A DNA stretch of 64,000 nucleotides. Source: Pseudoxanthomonas suwonensis J47. GTDB taxonomy: Bacteria > Pseudomonadota > Gammaproteobacteria > Xanthomonadales > Xanthomonadaceae. Below the pieces are notes generated by a model, which did no database searches, was not told the DNA's origin, and saw only the letters and a program-made list of their open reading frames with translations. Where the stretch lies: the NCBI RefSeq assembly GCF_000513955.1, contig NZ_AZUZ01000009.1, positions 18,649-82,648 on the forward strand. Direction: 5' to 3'. How positions within the stretch are numbered: the stretch's first letter is position 1; each line of letters begins with the position of its first letter. Shown here in pieces: positions 25,959-34,767 of this stretch. Both the position numbers and the translations under genes were made by a program.

Positions 25959-28900
25959 GTGCCAGCCGCTGCCGGTTGCCAGGAGGTCCTGCTCAGCATC
26001 GCCGCCGGCCTGCGCCGGACAAGGCTGTGGGCCTGCGCCTGCCTGCTGGCCTGGCTCGGCCCCGCCCTTCCGGCCGCCGCGCTGCAGCCGGACAAGGCCT
26101 TCGGTGACTACGTCGGCGACACCTGGGGCGTCGAGCACGGCCTGCCGCAGATCAGCGTCCTGGCCATCACCCAGGACCGCGACGGCTACCTGTGGTTCGG
26201 CTCGCAGGGCGGTCTGGCCCGCTACGACGGGGCCCGCTTCATCCGCTACGGCCAGGACGACGCACCCGAACTGGGCGGCCACGTCCTTGCGCTGCACGGC
26301 ACCGGCGACGGCCGGGTCTGGATCGGCACCTCGCAGGGCCTGCTGGTCTACCGCAACGGCCGCCTGCGCAGCGTGCCGCTGCTCGATGGCGGACGCCGGC
26401 CCCAGGCCGGGTTCGCGGTGCGCTCCATCGTCGACGGCCCCGGCGGCGGCGTGCTGGTGGCCGGCCCCGGCGGCGTCTACGCCAGCACCGGCGCCGCCCT
26501 GGAACTGCGCCACCCGCTGCAGGACCCGGCGCTGGAGCTGCTGCGCGACGGCGATGGCGTGTGGGCCGGAAGCGTCGGCCAGGTATTCCACCTGGAAGGC
26601 GACTCCATGCGCGCGTATCCACTGCCGGCCGAGGCCGCGCAGGTCCACGTCTCACGATTGGCCCGCGACCGTGACGGCACGCTCTGGGCCGGCACGACCA
26701 CCGGCCTGTACCGCCACGTGGGCGGCAGCTGGCAGCGCGTGGTGCGGATGGCGGTGGAGGCGCTGGCCGGCGACCGCGACGGCAACCTCTGGGCCGCCAG
26801 CCCGCAGCAGCTGCAGCGGCTGCGCGACGGCCGCGTGGTGGAAAGCATCGGCGACGTCACCGGCGCGCGGGCGATCCGCGCGATCCACGAGGACCGCGAC
26901 GGCAACCTGTGGATGGGCAGCATGGTCGATGGCGCCACCCGCCTGTGGAACGGCTGGACGGCGCGCCTGGACCACGAGGAAGGCCTGCACCATCCGCTGC
27001 TGTGGTCGATCGCGCGCGGTCCCGACGGGAAGGTCTGGGTGGGCGGCAGCGACGGCGTCGAGGTCTTCGACGGCCGCCGCTTCCAAGCCCGCGTGAGCGG
27101 CGCGCGCCTGCCGCACCCGGAGGCCTACAGCCTGCTGGTCGAACGCGACCGCACCTGGATCGGCACCCGCGCCGGCGCCGCGGTGCTGGAGGGCGATCGG
27201 GTGAGCATTCCCAGGGCACTCGCGCCGCTGCGCGCGGTGCAGGTGAACGGCATCGTCCGCGACCGGGCGGGGCGGCTGTGGTTCGCCACCAGCCAGGGGC
27301 TGTACCTGCTGTGGCCGGACGGCAGCCTCAGCCGCTACGGCACCGAGCAGGGCCTGTTCGACCCGCGCGTGCGCGTGGTCCACGAGACCCGCGATGGCCG
27401 CATGCTGCTGGGCACGCACGGCGGCCTGTTCGAATGGCGCGATGGACGCATCGAAGCGCTCGGCCGGCTCACCGGGCTCGACGCCGAAGCGGCGGTCAGC
27501 GCGATCCACGAACTCGACGACGGCCGCTGGATCATCGGCAGCTACACCGGCGAGGACCTGCGCCTGTTCGATGGCCGGCGCTGGACGCGGCTCGGCCGCC
27601 CCCAGGGCATCCCGGCCAACATCGCCTTCTTCATCGCCAGCGCGGGCGAACACCTGTGGGTCGCCGGCATGCGCGGCATCTACCGCGTGCCGCTGGCGTC
27701 GCTGGCCGCGCCGCTGCGCGAACCGGTCGGCGACCTCGGCGCCGAGCTCGTCCTCAATTCCGGCGCGCGCGAGGAAGGCGGGCAGCCGGGCAAGTGCTGC
27801 AACGGCGCCGGCAACAGCCGCGGCCTGCTGCTGGACGACGTGCTGTGGCTGCCCACCCGCGAAGGCGTGGCGCTGGTCGACACCGGCTTCCAGCCGGGAA
27901 GCGGCGAACCGGCGCGCGTGCTGTTCGAACGCGTGCAGGTCGGCAACGAGTGGGTCGTGCCCGATCCGGCGCAGGAACTGGAGCTGCCGCTGGGCGTGCG
28001 CGACGTGAAGTTCGAGTTCACCCGGCCCTCGTTCCAGCCGATGCACGCGGTGCAGCTGCGCTACCGCCTGGCCGGCTACGAGCAGGAATGGCGCTCGCTG
28101 GACGCGCCGCACCTGCGCAGCGCCACCTACACCAACCTGCCGCCGGGCCACTACCGCTTCGAGGTGGTCGACGTCGGCGACCGCGGTGGCGCCGTCGCCA
28201 CGGCGCAGCTGGCGCTCGCGGTACCGCCGTACTGGCACGAGGCGCGCTCGCTGCGCCTGCTGCTGCCGCTGTTCTGCGGCGCCCTCGCCTACCTGGCCTA
28301 CCTCGGCATGCAGCGCCGCTACCGGCGGCAGAGCCGCAGGCTGGAGCAGCTGGTGCAGGAACGCACCCGCGACCTGCAGGTGGCCAACGCGCGCCTGGAA
28401 GCGCTGAGCTTCACCGATCCACTGACCGGGCTGCGCAACCGCCGCTACCTGTCGCGGCAGATCCCCGGCGACCTGGCCCTGCACGGCCGCGACACCGCCC
28501 CGGGCGGGGACGAGGTGGTGGTGTTCGCGCTGCTGGACCTGGACTACTTCAAGTCGATCAACGACGAGCACGGCCACGCCGCCGGCGACCGCGTGCTCGA
28601 ACAGCTCGGCCGGCTGCTCACCGGCATGGTGCGCAGCGGCGACTACGTGGCGCGCTGGGGCGGCGAGGAATTCCTGCTGGTGCTGCGCCCGCAGCCGCGC
28701 GGCAGCCTGGCCCGGATCGGCGAGCGGCTGTGCGAGGACATCCGCGGGCACGCGTTCGAGCTGGACCCGGGCGAGCTGTACCGGCTGAGCGTGTCGATCG
28801 GCCTGGCCGAATATCCGCTGTTCCCGGAGGCGCCGGAACTGCTGGGCTGGGAGCAGATGGTCACCCTCGCCGACCGCGCGCTGTACCGGGCCAAGTCCGG

Positions 28901-29081
28901 CGGGCGCGACACCTGGGCGGCGTGCCGGCCGCGCCCCGGCGCGCACCTGCCGCCGGGCCTCGAGCGGCTGGAAGGCGATCCGTCGTGGATGCTCGAGCAG
29001 GGCCTGGTCGAGATCTGGGGCCCTGCGGTCGAGCGCAACCACGACGCGCCGGCCGGCCCGGACGACGCACCGGCCGGCTAG
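25959..29081 (+). CDS. regulator-propeller diguanylate cyclase
   Basis: 1040 residues if started at the GTG. Signal peptide region (LWACACLLAWLGPALPAAA), a long periplasmic beta-propeller of Reg_prop blades (GYLWFGSQGGLARYDG, RVWIGTSQGLLVYR, TLWAGTTTGLYRHVG and more), a Y_Y_Y domain with LPPGHYRFEVVD (about 725-735), a transmembrane helix (about 765-785), a coiled linker and a GGDEF domain. The active site GGEEF is at 901-905, with an intact inhibitory site RSGD at 892-895, so it should make c-di-GMP under product control. A perfect AGGAGGT (25981-25987) lies inside the frame, ten bases before an ATC codon (I14). It ends overlapping hom by four bases, convergently. Confidence 0.9.
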   Translation: MPAAAGCQEVLLSIAAGLRRTRLWACACLLAWLGPALPAAALQPDKAFGDYVGDTWGVEHGLPQISVLAITQDRDGYLWFGSQGGLARYDGARFIRYGQDDAPELGGHVLALHGTGDGRVWIGTSQGLLVYRNGRLRSVPLLDGGRRPQAGFAVRSIVDGPGGGVLVAGPGGVYASTGAALELRHPLQDPALELLRDGDGVWAGSVGQVFHLEGDSMRAYPLPAEAAQVHVSRLARDRDGTLWAGTTTGLYRHVGGSWQRVVRMAVEALAGDRDGNLWAASPQQLQRLRDGRVVESIGDVTGARAIRAIHEDRDGNLWMGSMVDGATRLWNGWTARLDHEEGLHHPLLWSIARGPDGKVWVGGSDGVEVFDGRRFQARVSGARLPHPEAYSLLVERDRTWIGTRAGAAVLEGDRVSIPRALAPLRAVQVNGIVRDRAGRLWFATSQGLYLLWPDGSLSRYGTEQGLFDPRVRVVHETRDGRMLLGTHGGLFEWRDGRIEALGRLTGLDAEAAVSAIHELDDGRWIIGSYTGEDLRLFDGRRWTRLGRPQGIPANIAFFIASAGEHLWVAGMRGIYRVPLASLAAPLREPVGDLGAELVLNSGAREEGGQPGKCCNGAGNSRGLLLDDVLWLPTREGVALVDTGFQPGSGEPARVLFERVQVGNEWVVPDPAQELELPLGVRDVKFEFTRPSFQPMHAVQLRYRLAGYEQEWRSLDAPHLRSATYTNLPPGHYRFEVVDVGDRGGAVATAQLALAVPPYWHEARSLRLLLPLFCGALAYLAYLGMQRRYRRQSRRLEQLVQERTRDLQVANARLEALSFTDPLTGLRNRRYLSRQIPGDLALHGRDTAPGGDEVVVFALLDLDYFKSINDEHGHAAGDRVLEQLGRLLTGMVRSGDYVARWGGEEFLLVLRPQPRGSLARIGERLCEDIRGHAFELDPGELYRLSVSIGLAEYPLFPEAPELLGWEQMVTLADRALYRAKSGGRDTWAACRPRPGAHLPPGLERLEGDPSWMLEQGLVEIWGPAVERNHDAPAGPDDAPAG

Positions 29082-30178
29082 GCCGCAGCGATCCGCAGAA
29101 CGTCGTCCAGCAGCGCCGCGGCGGTCACCTCCGCGCCGGCGCCCGGCCCCTGGATCACCAGCGGCTGCAGCGGGTAGCGGTCGCTGCTGACCGCCACCCG
29201 GTTGTCGGTACCGCCGCCACCGCACAGCGGATGCGCCGCCGGCAGCGCCTGCAGGCCGACGCTGGCACCGTCGCCATCGAAGCGGGCGACGAAGCGCAGC
29301 CGCGCACCCGTGGCACGCGCCCGCTCCAGTTCCGCGGCCAGTGGCGCATCGAGCGATGGCAGCAGGGCATCGACCTGCGTCGGTGCGGCTTCCGCCAGTT
29401 CCGGCGGCAGCAGCGAACGCACCTTCACCTGCGAAGCCTCCAGCGGCAGGCCGGCCGCGCGCGCCAGGATCAGCAGCTTGCGGCGCACGTCCTCGCCGGA
29501 CAGGTCGATGCGCGGATCCGGCTCGGTATAGCCGGCAGTCGCGGCTTCGCGCACGAGCGCGGAGAAGGGACGCGAACCGTCGTAGTTCGCGAACAGCCAC
29601 GCCAGCGAGCCGGAAAGCACCCCTTCGACGGCGTGGATGCGGTCGCCGCCGGCGACCAGCGCGCGCAGGCTGCCGAGCACCGGCAGGCCGGCGCCGACGG
29701 TGGCGCTGTCGCCGTAGCGCGCGCCGCTGCCGCCCTGTGCATCGTTGATGGCCTGCGAACGCGACAGCGCGGCGCCGTGGCCGAGCTTGTTCGCGGTGAC
29801 CACGTGGACGCCGCGCGCGAGCCACTCGGCGTGCCAGCCGGCGACCTGGTCGCTGGCGGTGGCATCGACCACGATGTCGCCCTCGTGCAGCGCCTCGGCT
29901 TCGGCCCAGTCGGGCAGCGTGGTCTGGCGGCGCGCAGCCGCCTTCACCGTGGACAGCGCCTGCGCCAGTCCCGCCTCGCAGGTCTGCACGCCGCGCGAAT
30001 TCGCCAGCCACGCCACCCGTGGCAGCGCCAGGCCGCGCGACTGCAGCGACTGGTAGCGCTCGACGAAGGCGGTGCCGACGGTGCCGGTGCCGAGCAGCGC
30101 CAGGCGCCGGGCCGGCGCGGCGCGTTCGCGGCCGGCGCGTGCGCCCGGCCGCGGCTGCGGTCGCAGCACCGCGCTCAT
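29078..30178 (-). CDS. hom: homoserine dehydrogenase (monofunctional)
   Basis: 366 residues. Reduces aspartate semialdehyde to homoserine, the branch point to threonine and methionine. N-terminal dinucleotide fold RRLALLGTGTVGTAFVERY, then VVDATASDQVAGWHAEWL, VVTANKLGHG and the substrate-domain signature YGDSATVGAGLPVLG and EGVLSGSLAWLF. There is no aspartokinase or ACT domain. Third gene of the metX-metB-hom operon; its ATG overlaps the metB stop. All are expected to be controlled by the SAM riboswitch upstream of metX. It is convergent with the diguanylate cyclase. Confidence 0.93.
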   Translation of the reverse strand: MSAVLRPQPRPGARAGRERAAPARRLALLGTGTVGTAFVERYQSLQSRGLALPRVAWLANSRGVQTCEAGLAQALSTVKAAARRQTTLPDWAEAEALHEGDIVVDATASDQVAGWHAEWLARGVHVVTANKLGHGAALSRSQAINDAQGGSGARYGDSATVGAGLPVLGSLRALVAGGDRIHAVEGVLSGSLAWLFANYDGSRPFSALVREAATAGYTEPDPRIDLSGEDVRRKLLILARAAGLPLEASQVKVRSLLPPELAEAAPTQVDALLPSLDAPLAAELERARATGARLRFVARFDGDGASVGLQALPAAHPLCGGGGTDNRVAVSSDRYPLQPLVIQGPGAGAEVTAAALLDDVLRIAAA

Positions 30179-31398
30179 GCGTCCACCCGTTTGCGGGCCC
30201 GCTCCACTTCCGCCTCGGCCGCGGCGCGGACGGCCGTTTCCAGCGCGGCGGCGACGTCGGCGACCAGGTCCTCGGAGGCCTCGATACCGATCGACAGGCG
30301 CAGCAGGCCGTCGGAGATGCCGGCCTTGGCCCGCGCCTCGGCGCTCATCGCCGCGTGGGTCATGGTCGCCGGATGCGCCACCAGGCTTTCCACGCCGCCG
30401 AGCGATTCGGCCAGGGTGAACCAGCGCAGCGAATCGACGAAGGCGCGCACCGCCGCCTCGCCGCCGCGCAGCTCGAAGCTCAGCATCGCGCCGAAGCCGG
30501 CCTGCTGGCGCGCGGCCAGGGCATGGCCCGGGTGCGACGGCAGGCCGGGGAAGTAGACCTGCTCCACCGCCGGATGGCCGTCGAGCAGCGCGGCGATCGC
30601 GCTGGCGTTCTCCTGGTGCACGCGCATCCGCGCATCCAGGGTGCGCAGGCCGCGCAGGGTCAGGAAGCTGTCGAACGGCGAGCCGGTCAGGCCCAGCGCG
30701 TTGGCCCACCAGACCAGCTGCTGGTGCACGTCCGGGTCGGCCGCGACCACCGCGCCGCCGACCACGTCGCTGTGGCCGTTGACGTACTTGGTGGTCGAGT
30801 GCAGCACCAGGTCGGCGCCGAACGACAGCGGCTTCTGCAGCGCCGGCGAGAGGAAGGTGTTGTCGACCACCACCAGCGCGCCGGCCCTGTGGGCGGCCTC
30901 GATCACGAAGCGCAGGTCGGTGACGCGCAGCAGCGGGTTGGACGGGGTCTCCACCAGCACCAGCTTGGGCGAACGGCCCAGCGCATCGGCCAGCGAGCGC
31001 GGATCGGTCAGGTCGGCGGTGACCAGTTCGAAGTGGCCCTTGGCCGCCAGCGCGTTGAACAGGCGCCAGCTGCCGCCGTACGCGTCATGCGGCACGACCA
31101 GGGTGTCGCCGGGCTGCAGCAGCGCGTTGAGCACCAGGGTGATCGCGCCCATGCCGGTGGCGGTGACCACGCCGCCGGCGCCGCCTTCCAGTTCGGCCAG
31201 CGCCTCGCCGAGCAGGTCGCGGGTCGGGTTGCCGCTGCGGGTGTAGTCGTACTGGCGCTTGTTGCCGAAGCCGGCGAAGCTGAAGTTGCTCGACAGCACG
31301 ATCGGCGGGGTGACCGCGCCGTAGGCGGCGTCGCGGTCGATGCCGGCGCGCACGGCGGCAGTGGCGGAACGACAGGCGGGGGAGGTTTCCTGGCTCAC
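30175..31398 (-). CDS. metB: cystathionine gamma-synthase / O-succinylhomoserine lyase type PLP enzyme
   Basis: 407 residues, Cys/Met metabolism PLP family. Joins an acylated homoserine with cysteine (or sulfide) in methionine synthesis. PLP-binding K204 is in HSTTKYVNGHSDVVGG; also YTRSGNPTRDLLGEALAELEG, ATGMGAITLVLNALL and VETPSNPLLRVTD. GTG start, fixed by the GTGA overlap with the metX stop; a far longer frame upstream is a shadow of metX. Whether it is a cystathionine synthase or a direct sulfhydrylase cannot be settled from motifs alone. Confidence 0.92.
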   Translation of the reverse strand: MSQETSPACRSATAAVRAGIDRDAAYGAVTPPIVLSSNFSFAGFGNKRQYDYTRSGNPTRDLLGEALAELEGGAGGVVTATGMGAITLVLNALLQPGDTLVVPHDAYGGSWRLFNALAAKGHFELVTADLTDPRSLADALGRSPKLVLVETPSNPLLRVTDLRFVIEAAHRAGALVVVDNTFLSPALQKPLSFGADLVLHSTTKYVNGHSDVVGGAVVAADPDVHQQLVWWANALGLTGSPFDSFLTLRGLRTLDARMRVHQENASAIAALLDGHPAVEQVYFPGLPSHPGHALAARQQAGFGAMLSFELRGGEAAVRAFVDSLRWFTLAESLGGVESLVAHPATMTHAAMSAEARAKAGISDGLLRLSIGIEASEDLVADVAAALETAVRAAAEAEVERARKRVDA

Positions 31399-32441
31399 GG
31401 GTGGGCTCCGTTGCCGCGCAGCACGGCGGCGAGAATGAGATCGATGCGATCGGTTTCCTTGAGGAAGGCGTCGTGCCCGTACGGCGAGCGCAGCACGCGC
31501 AGCTGGCCGCGGCCCTGCAGGCCCTCGACCAGGTTCACCGAGTCGGACAGCGGCACCAGGCGGTCGCCTTCCACGGCGACCACGGTCACCGGCACGCCCA
31601 CCGCCGCCGGATCGACCCGGTGCAGGTCGATCGACTCGGACAGGCGCAGGTACGCGGTGACCGGGGTGCGCGCGACGTACTGCGCGCCGGCGGCGTCGAG
31701 GTAGTCCTCGGCGGCGCAGCGCACGCGGCCGTTGACGATCTCCGGCGCGCTGTCGAAGCGCTCGCCGAATTCCTCCGGCGTGCGGTAGCTGAGCATGGCG
31801 AACTGCCGCGCCAGGGCCAGGCCGGCGGCATCGGCGCACTGCAGCTGGCCCAGCGCCACCGCGCGGCGCTGCAGCGCGCGCCAGGCCGAGGCATACGGAT
31901 GCGGGCGATGCGCGCCGCTGACCGCGACCAGGCGCTGCAGCCGCGCCGGGTGGCGGGCGGCGAACTGCAGGCCGACCATGGCGCCGTAGGAATAGCCGAC
32001 GAAGGCCTGCAGCTTCGCGATGCCCAGCGCGTCCAGCAGCAGCGCGATCGCGTCGGCCTGGTCGGTGGTGTCGATCGGCGCGTCGAGGTGGCCGTCGGCG
32101 CCGACGTAGTCGAAGGCGACGACGCGGGTGCGGGCCGGATCCAGCGTGCGCCCGGCGGCGACCAGCGCGTCGGCCCAGCCGCGTTCGGCGAACACCGCGC
32201 TGGCCGAGACGTGGCGGTGCGCGGAAATGCCGCCGGCGACGAACACCGCCGGCGCATCGGCCGGTCCCTGCACCTCGTAGCGCAGCCGCAGCTCGCGCGT
32301 GCCGGCGTGGCGCATCGGCAGGCTTACCGCGATCTCGCCGCGCACGGCAGGCGCGACGACGTCGCCGGACAGCGGCGTGCCGGCGAAGGTCTCGGCGGTC
32401 TCTCGGGATTCGGGCTGGAAGACGGTGTTCACGAGGCTCAT
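31395..32441 (-). CDS. metX: homoserine O-acyltransferase MetX
   Basis: 348 residues, alpha/beta hydrolase fold. Acylates homoserine for methionine synthesis. Nucleophile S151 in GYSYGAMVG, catalytic Asp in VAVEGDRLVPLSDS and His in SPYGHDAFLKE. Although MetX enzymes are often called acetyltransferases, xanthomonad members studied earlier use succinyl-CoA, so succinyl transfer is plausible here. The chosen ATG (MSLVNTVFQPESRET) lies downstream of the riboswitch. First gene of the operon with metB and hom (GTGA/ATGA overlaps). Confidence 0.93.
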   Translation of the reverse strand: MSLVNTVFQPESRETAETFAGTPLSGDVVAPAVRGEIAVSLPMRHAGTRELRLRYEVQGPADAPAVFVAGGISAHRHVSASAVFAERGWADALVAAGRTLDPARTRVVAFDYVGADGHLDAPIDTTDQADAIALLLDALGIAKLQAFVGYSYGAMVGLQFAARHPARLQRLVAVSGAHRPHPYASAWRALQRRAVALGQLQCADAAGLALARQFAMLSYRTPEEFGERFDSAPEIVNGRVRCAAEDYLDAAGAQYVARTPVTAYLRLSESIDLHRVDPAAVGVPVTVVAVEGDRLVPLSDSVNLVEGLQGRGQLRVLRSPYGHDAFLKETDRIDLILAAVLRGNGAHP

Positions 32442-32514
32442 GGCGGGGATTCCGGGGGAAAACCGCCATCGAGCCTTCGCGGGGCCCGCGTTCGCCGTGC
32501 GCTGGCACGGTTCG
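32442..32514 (-). promoter_or_regulatory. expression platform between the SAM aptamer and metX
   Basis: On the minus strand this leader holds CCGTGC-cagc-GCACGG, then a GCGGG/CCCGC stem, then GGCGG-tttt...CCGCC whose 3' arm touches the metX ATG and could hide the ribosome site. A run of four T lies within that last element. Control at translation initiation seems more likely than a classic terminator, but termination is not excluded. Confidence 0.45.
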
Positions 32515-32632
32515 AACCATCTTCCGGCAGACCGCATGGGTCCCCGCAGGATTTGGCACCTGGCTGGACGCTTTCGCGCCCGCTGGCTGCCCCGGCATCA
32601 AAGGGCCTGTCCCTCCGCCGGTCTCGATGGCC
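32515..32632 (-). promoter_or_regulatory. SAM-I (S-box) riboswitch aptamer
   Basis: Read on the minus strand, the leader carries the S-box signature blocks in order: GGAGGGACAGGCCC, then the P2 3' strand GCCGG, GGCAGCC, a GAAA-capped P3 (GGGCGC/GCGTCC), GGTGCCAAATCCTGC, and GGAAGATGG closing P1. P1 pairs CCATC (+ strand 32626-32630 complement) with GATGG (32517-32521 complement); P2 pairs CCGGC with GCCGG. Binding of S-adenosylmethionine should shut down the metX-metB-hom operon. S-boxes are rare outside Firmicutes but have been described for xanthomonad met operons. Confidence 0.88.
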
Positions 32633-32637
32633 CGGCC

Positions 32638-32666
32638 AGACTGCCACCCGTCCGGGACGCTGTCAA
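32638..32666 (-). promoter_or_regulatory. candidate promoter of the met operon
   Basis: A perfect TTGACA on the minus strand (32666-32661) is followed 17 bases later by CAGTCT, a poor -10. Transcription from here would begin at about 32631, right at the first base of riboswitch helix P1, which supports the -35 despite the weak -10. Confidence 0.45.
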
Positions 32667-32736
32667 TCGTTTCATCTGCATGAAGCGATGAACAGCCTCT
32701 TCCCGGCCGCCCCGGTCCCTGCGGATAATCGGTTAC

Positions 32737-33798
32737 ATGCCCACCCTTCCCCGCATCCTCTGCGCTGTCCTGGCCCTGGCCGCGGCGCTTCCGGCCGCGC
32801 ACGCGTCCGCTACCAGTCCGCCGGTCATCCGCGAGACCTGGATCTCCGAACCCCTGCACGCCGAGGAGATGGATTCGCTGGCGCTGTGGCGTCCGGCCAA
32901 CGGCGGCAGCCCCTGGCTGCTGGCCTCGGCCAAGGAGGGGGAACGCCTGCTCGTGTTCGATGCCGAGACCGGCATCCGCATCGGCGCCTCCGGCGGCCCC
33001 GGCGAGGGGCCGGGCCAGTTCCGCCGCCCGAACGGCGTGGCGGTGGCCGGCGACCTGCTGTTCGTGGTCGAACGCGATGCGCGGCGCGTGCAGGTGCTGC
33101 AGCTGCCAAAGTTCCGCGTGCTCGGCGAGTTCGGCCGCGAGCAGCTGCAGCTGCCCTACGGCATCTGGCTGGACACCAGCGACGGCGGCGCGATCACCGC
33201 CTACGTGACCGACAGCTTCATGGAGGATTTCGCGAGCTCGCGCCTGCCACCGGTGGAGCGGCTGGCCGAGCGGGTGAAGCGCTACCGCATCGCCGTCGAC
33301 GCGCAGGGCACGCTGCAGGCCGAATACGTGGATGCGTTCGGGGATACCGGCGAGGCCGGCGCGCTGCGCATGGTCGAGTCCATCGCCGGCGATCCGGCGC
33401 ACGGGCGCATGCTGATCGCCGAGGAGGACCGCCGCGTCGGTTCGACGCTGCGCGAGTACTCGCTGCAGGGCCAGTACCTGGGCCGCAACCTGCCGCCGTT
33501 CGCCAGCGACGCCGAAGGCGTGGTGCTGTGGGACTGCGGTGGCGGCGCCGGCTACTGGATCGCCGCCGACCAGGTCGAGCCCACCCTGTTCCGGCTGTTC
33601 GAGCGCGACACGCTCGCGCCGGCCGGCCGCTTCACCGGGGCACGCACCGCCGGCACCGACGGCGTGGCCCTCGGCGGCCCGACGCCGCGGTTCCCGCACG
33701 GCGCGCTGTTCGCGCTGCATGCCGACGTCTCGGTGGCGGCGTTCGACCTGGGCGAAGTCGCGCGGCGGCTGAAGCTGGCGCCGGCCTGCCGCGGATGA
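32737..33798 (+). CDS. phytase-like beta-propeller protein (secreted)
   Basis: 353 residues with a signal peptide (ALAAALPAAHASA). The body resembles beta-propeller (3-phytase) domains: WLLASAKEGERLLVFDAETG, GPGQFRRPNGVAV, VVERDARRVQVLQLPKF, then MLIAEEDRRVGSTLREYSLQG, DAEGVVLWDCGGGAGYWIAAD and TAGTDGVAL. These calcium-dependent enzymes release phosphate from phytate outside the cell. Key acidic residues appear present, but activity cannot be proven from sequence. Its stop overlaps the next gene's start (ATGA). Confidence 0.8.
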   Translation: MPTLPRILCAVLALAAALPAAHASATSPPVIRETWISEPLHAEEMDSLALWRPANGGSPWLLASAKEGERLLVFDAETGIRIGASGGPGEGPGQFRRPNGVAVAGDLLFVVERDARRVQVLQLPKFRVLGEFGREQLQLPYGIWLDTSDGGAITAYVTDSFMEDFASSRLPPVERLAERVKRYRIAVDAQGTLQAEYVDAFGDTGEAGALRMVESIAGDPAHGRMLIAEEDRRVGSTLREYSLQGQYLGRNLPPFASDAEGVVLWDCGGGAGYWIAADQVEPTLFRLFERDTLAPAGRFTGARTAGTDGVALGGPTPRFPHGALFALHADVSVAAFDLGEVARRLKLAPACRG

Positions 33799-34703
33799 AG
33801 GCTGGCGCGCCCAGGCGGGTGGCGACGGCGCTGGTCGCGCTGGCGCTGGCCGCACCGGTGGAGGCGGCGTCGCGCTTCTGGCCTGCACCCGGCACGAAGG
33901 AACCGCCCGCCGCGCCGGGCGCGAGCCAGCCCGCGCCCACCGGCGAAGCGGTGCGCCTGCAGCTCAGCGACCGCGGCAGCCACTACGAGGTCGCGGTGCG
34001 CAACCACGCGCCCGGTCCGATGCAGGTGCGCCTGGCCCTGGCGCGCGCCAGCAACCTGCGCGCGGTGCCGGCGCTTCCGCTCGAAGCGGTACTGCCACCC
34101 GGCGCCCAGCGGGTGCTGGCGCGGCTGTATCCGCTCGACCCGCGCCAGGAAGCGCGCTTCGACCTCGACCTGCGGCAGCTGCCCGGCGACCCGCGGGCGC
34201 GGCCGGCCGACATCGAATACCGGCTGCCGTTCGACCACCAGCAGGTGCGCGTCGACCAGGCCTTTGGCGGGCGCTTCAGCCACGCCGACGCGGAGAACCA
34301 CTACGCGGTGGATTTCGCCATGCCGGAAGGCACGCCGGTGCTGGCCGCGCGCGGGGGCACGGTGCTGCAGGTGCAGGCAGGCTTCCGCGGCAATGGCCAG
34401 GACCGCGCCGACCTGCAGCGCGCGAATTACGTGCGGCTCCTGCACGACGACGGTTCGATGGCGCTGTACGCGCACCTGCAGGCGGCGTCGGTGACGACCG
34501 GCGAACGGGTCCGCCAGGGACAGCGCATCGGCCTGTCCGGCAACACCGGCTTCAGCACCGCACCGCACCTGCACTTCGCGGTCCAGGTCAACGCCGGCAT
34601 GGCCCTGCGCGCGATCCCGTTCCGCATGGCCGGGCCGCAGGGCGAGCTGCAGTTCGCCCGCGAGGACGCCCCGGCGCCGCCCGCAGGGGCCGGCCTCCCC
34701 TGA
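33795..34703 (+). CDS. M23 family metallopeptidase
   Basis: 302 residues. Signal peptide (VATALVALALAAPVEAA), a 150-residue N-terminal beta domain, then a LytM/M23 domain: AFGGRFSHADAENHYAVDFA with the first zinc ligands H...D, VLAARGGTVLQVQAG, and HLHFAVQVN with the third ligand. Complete active site, so it likely cuts cross-bridges or stem peptides in peptidoglycan, or an extracellular target. Coupled to the phytase-like gene; the pairing has no obvious reason. Confidence 0.88.
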   Translation: MKAGAPRRVATALVALALAAPVEAASRFWPAPGTKEPPAAPGASQPAPTGEAVRLQLSDRGSHYEVAVRNHAPGPMQVRLALARASNLRAVPALPLEAVLPPGAQRVLARLYPLDPRQEARFDLDLRQLPGDPRARPADIEYRLPFDHQQVRVDQAFGGRFSHADAENHYAVDFAMPEGTPVLAARGGTVLQVQAGFRGNGQDRADLQRANYVRLLHDDGSMALYAHLQAASVTTGERVRQGQRIGLSGNTGFSTAPHLHFAVQVNAGMALRAIPFRMAGPQGELQFAREDAPAPPAGAGLP

Positions 34704-34731
34704 ATCCTTCATGCCGCAGGCCTCGGGGCAC

Positions 34732-34767
34732 TTGACACGGGCCAAGTGTATCGATGTATTGATACAC
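34732..34767 (+). promoter_or_regulatory. promoter with overlapping GntR operator; predicted leaderless start
   Basis: TTGACA (34732-34737), 17 bases, TGTATT (34755-34760) as -10. An inverted repeat GTGTATC-8-GATACAC (34746-34752 with 34761-34767) spans the -10 and ends exactly at the ATG. TGTAT..ATACA is typical of YtrA-type GntR operators, so autorepression is likely. The expected transcription start (34766-34768) coincides with the start codon, so the mRNA may have no leader. Confidence 0.7.

Noticed and set aside
26652-30011. A minus-strand open frame of over 1100 codons across the diguanylate cyclase and hom region
   Set aside because: It is antisense to well-supported domains (GGDEF, propeller), has low-complexity composition, and arises because high third-position GC removes stop codons on the other strand.
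31399-33888. A continuous minus-strand extension of metB through metX and beyond
   Set aside because: The frame is open by composition only; metX in another frame has full catalytic motifs and the GTGA overlap fixes the metB start.
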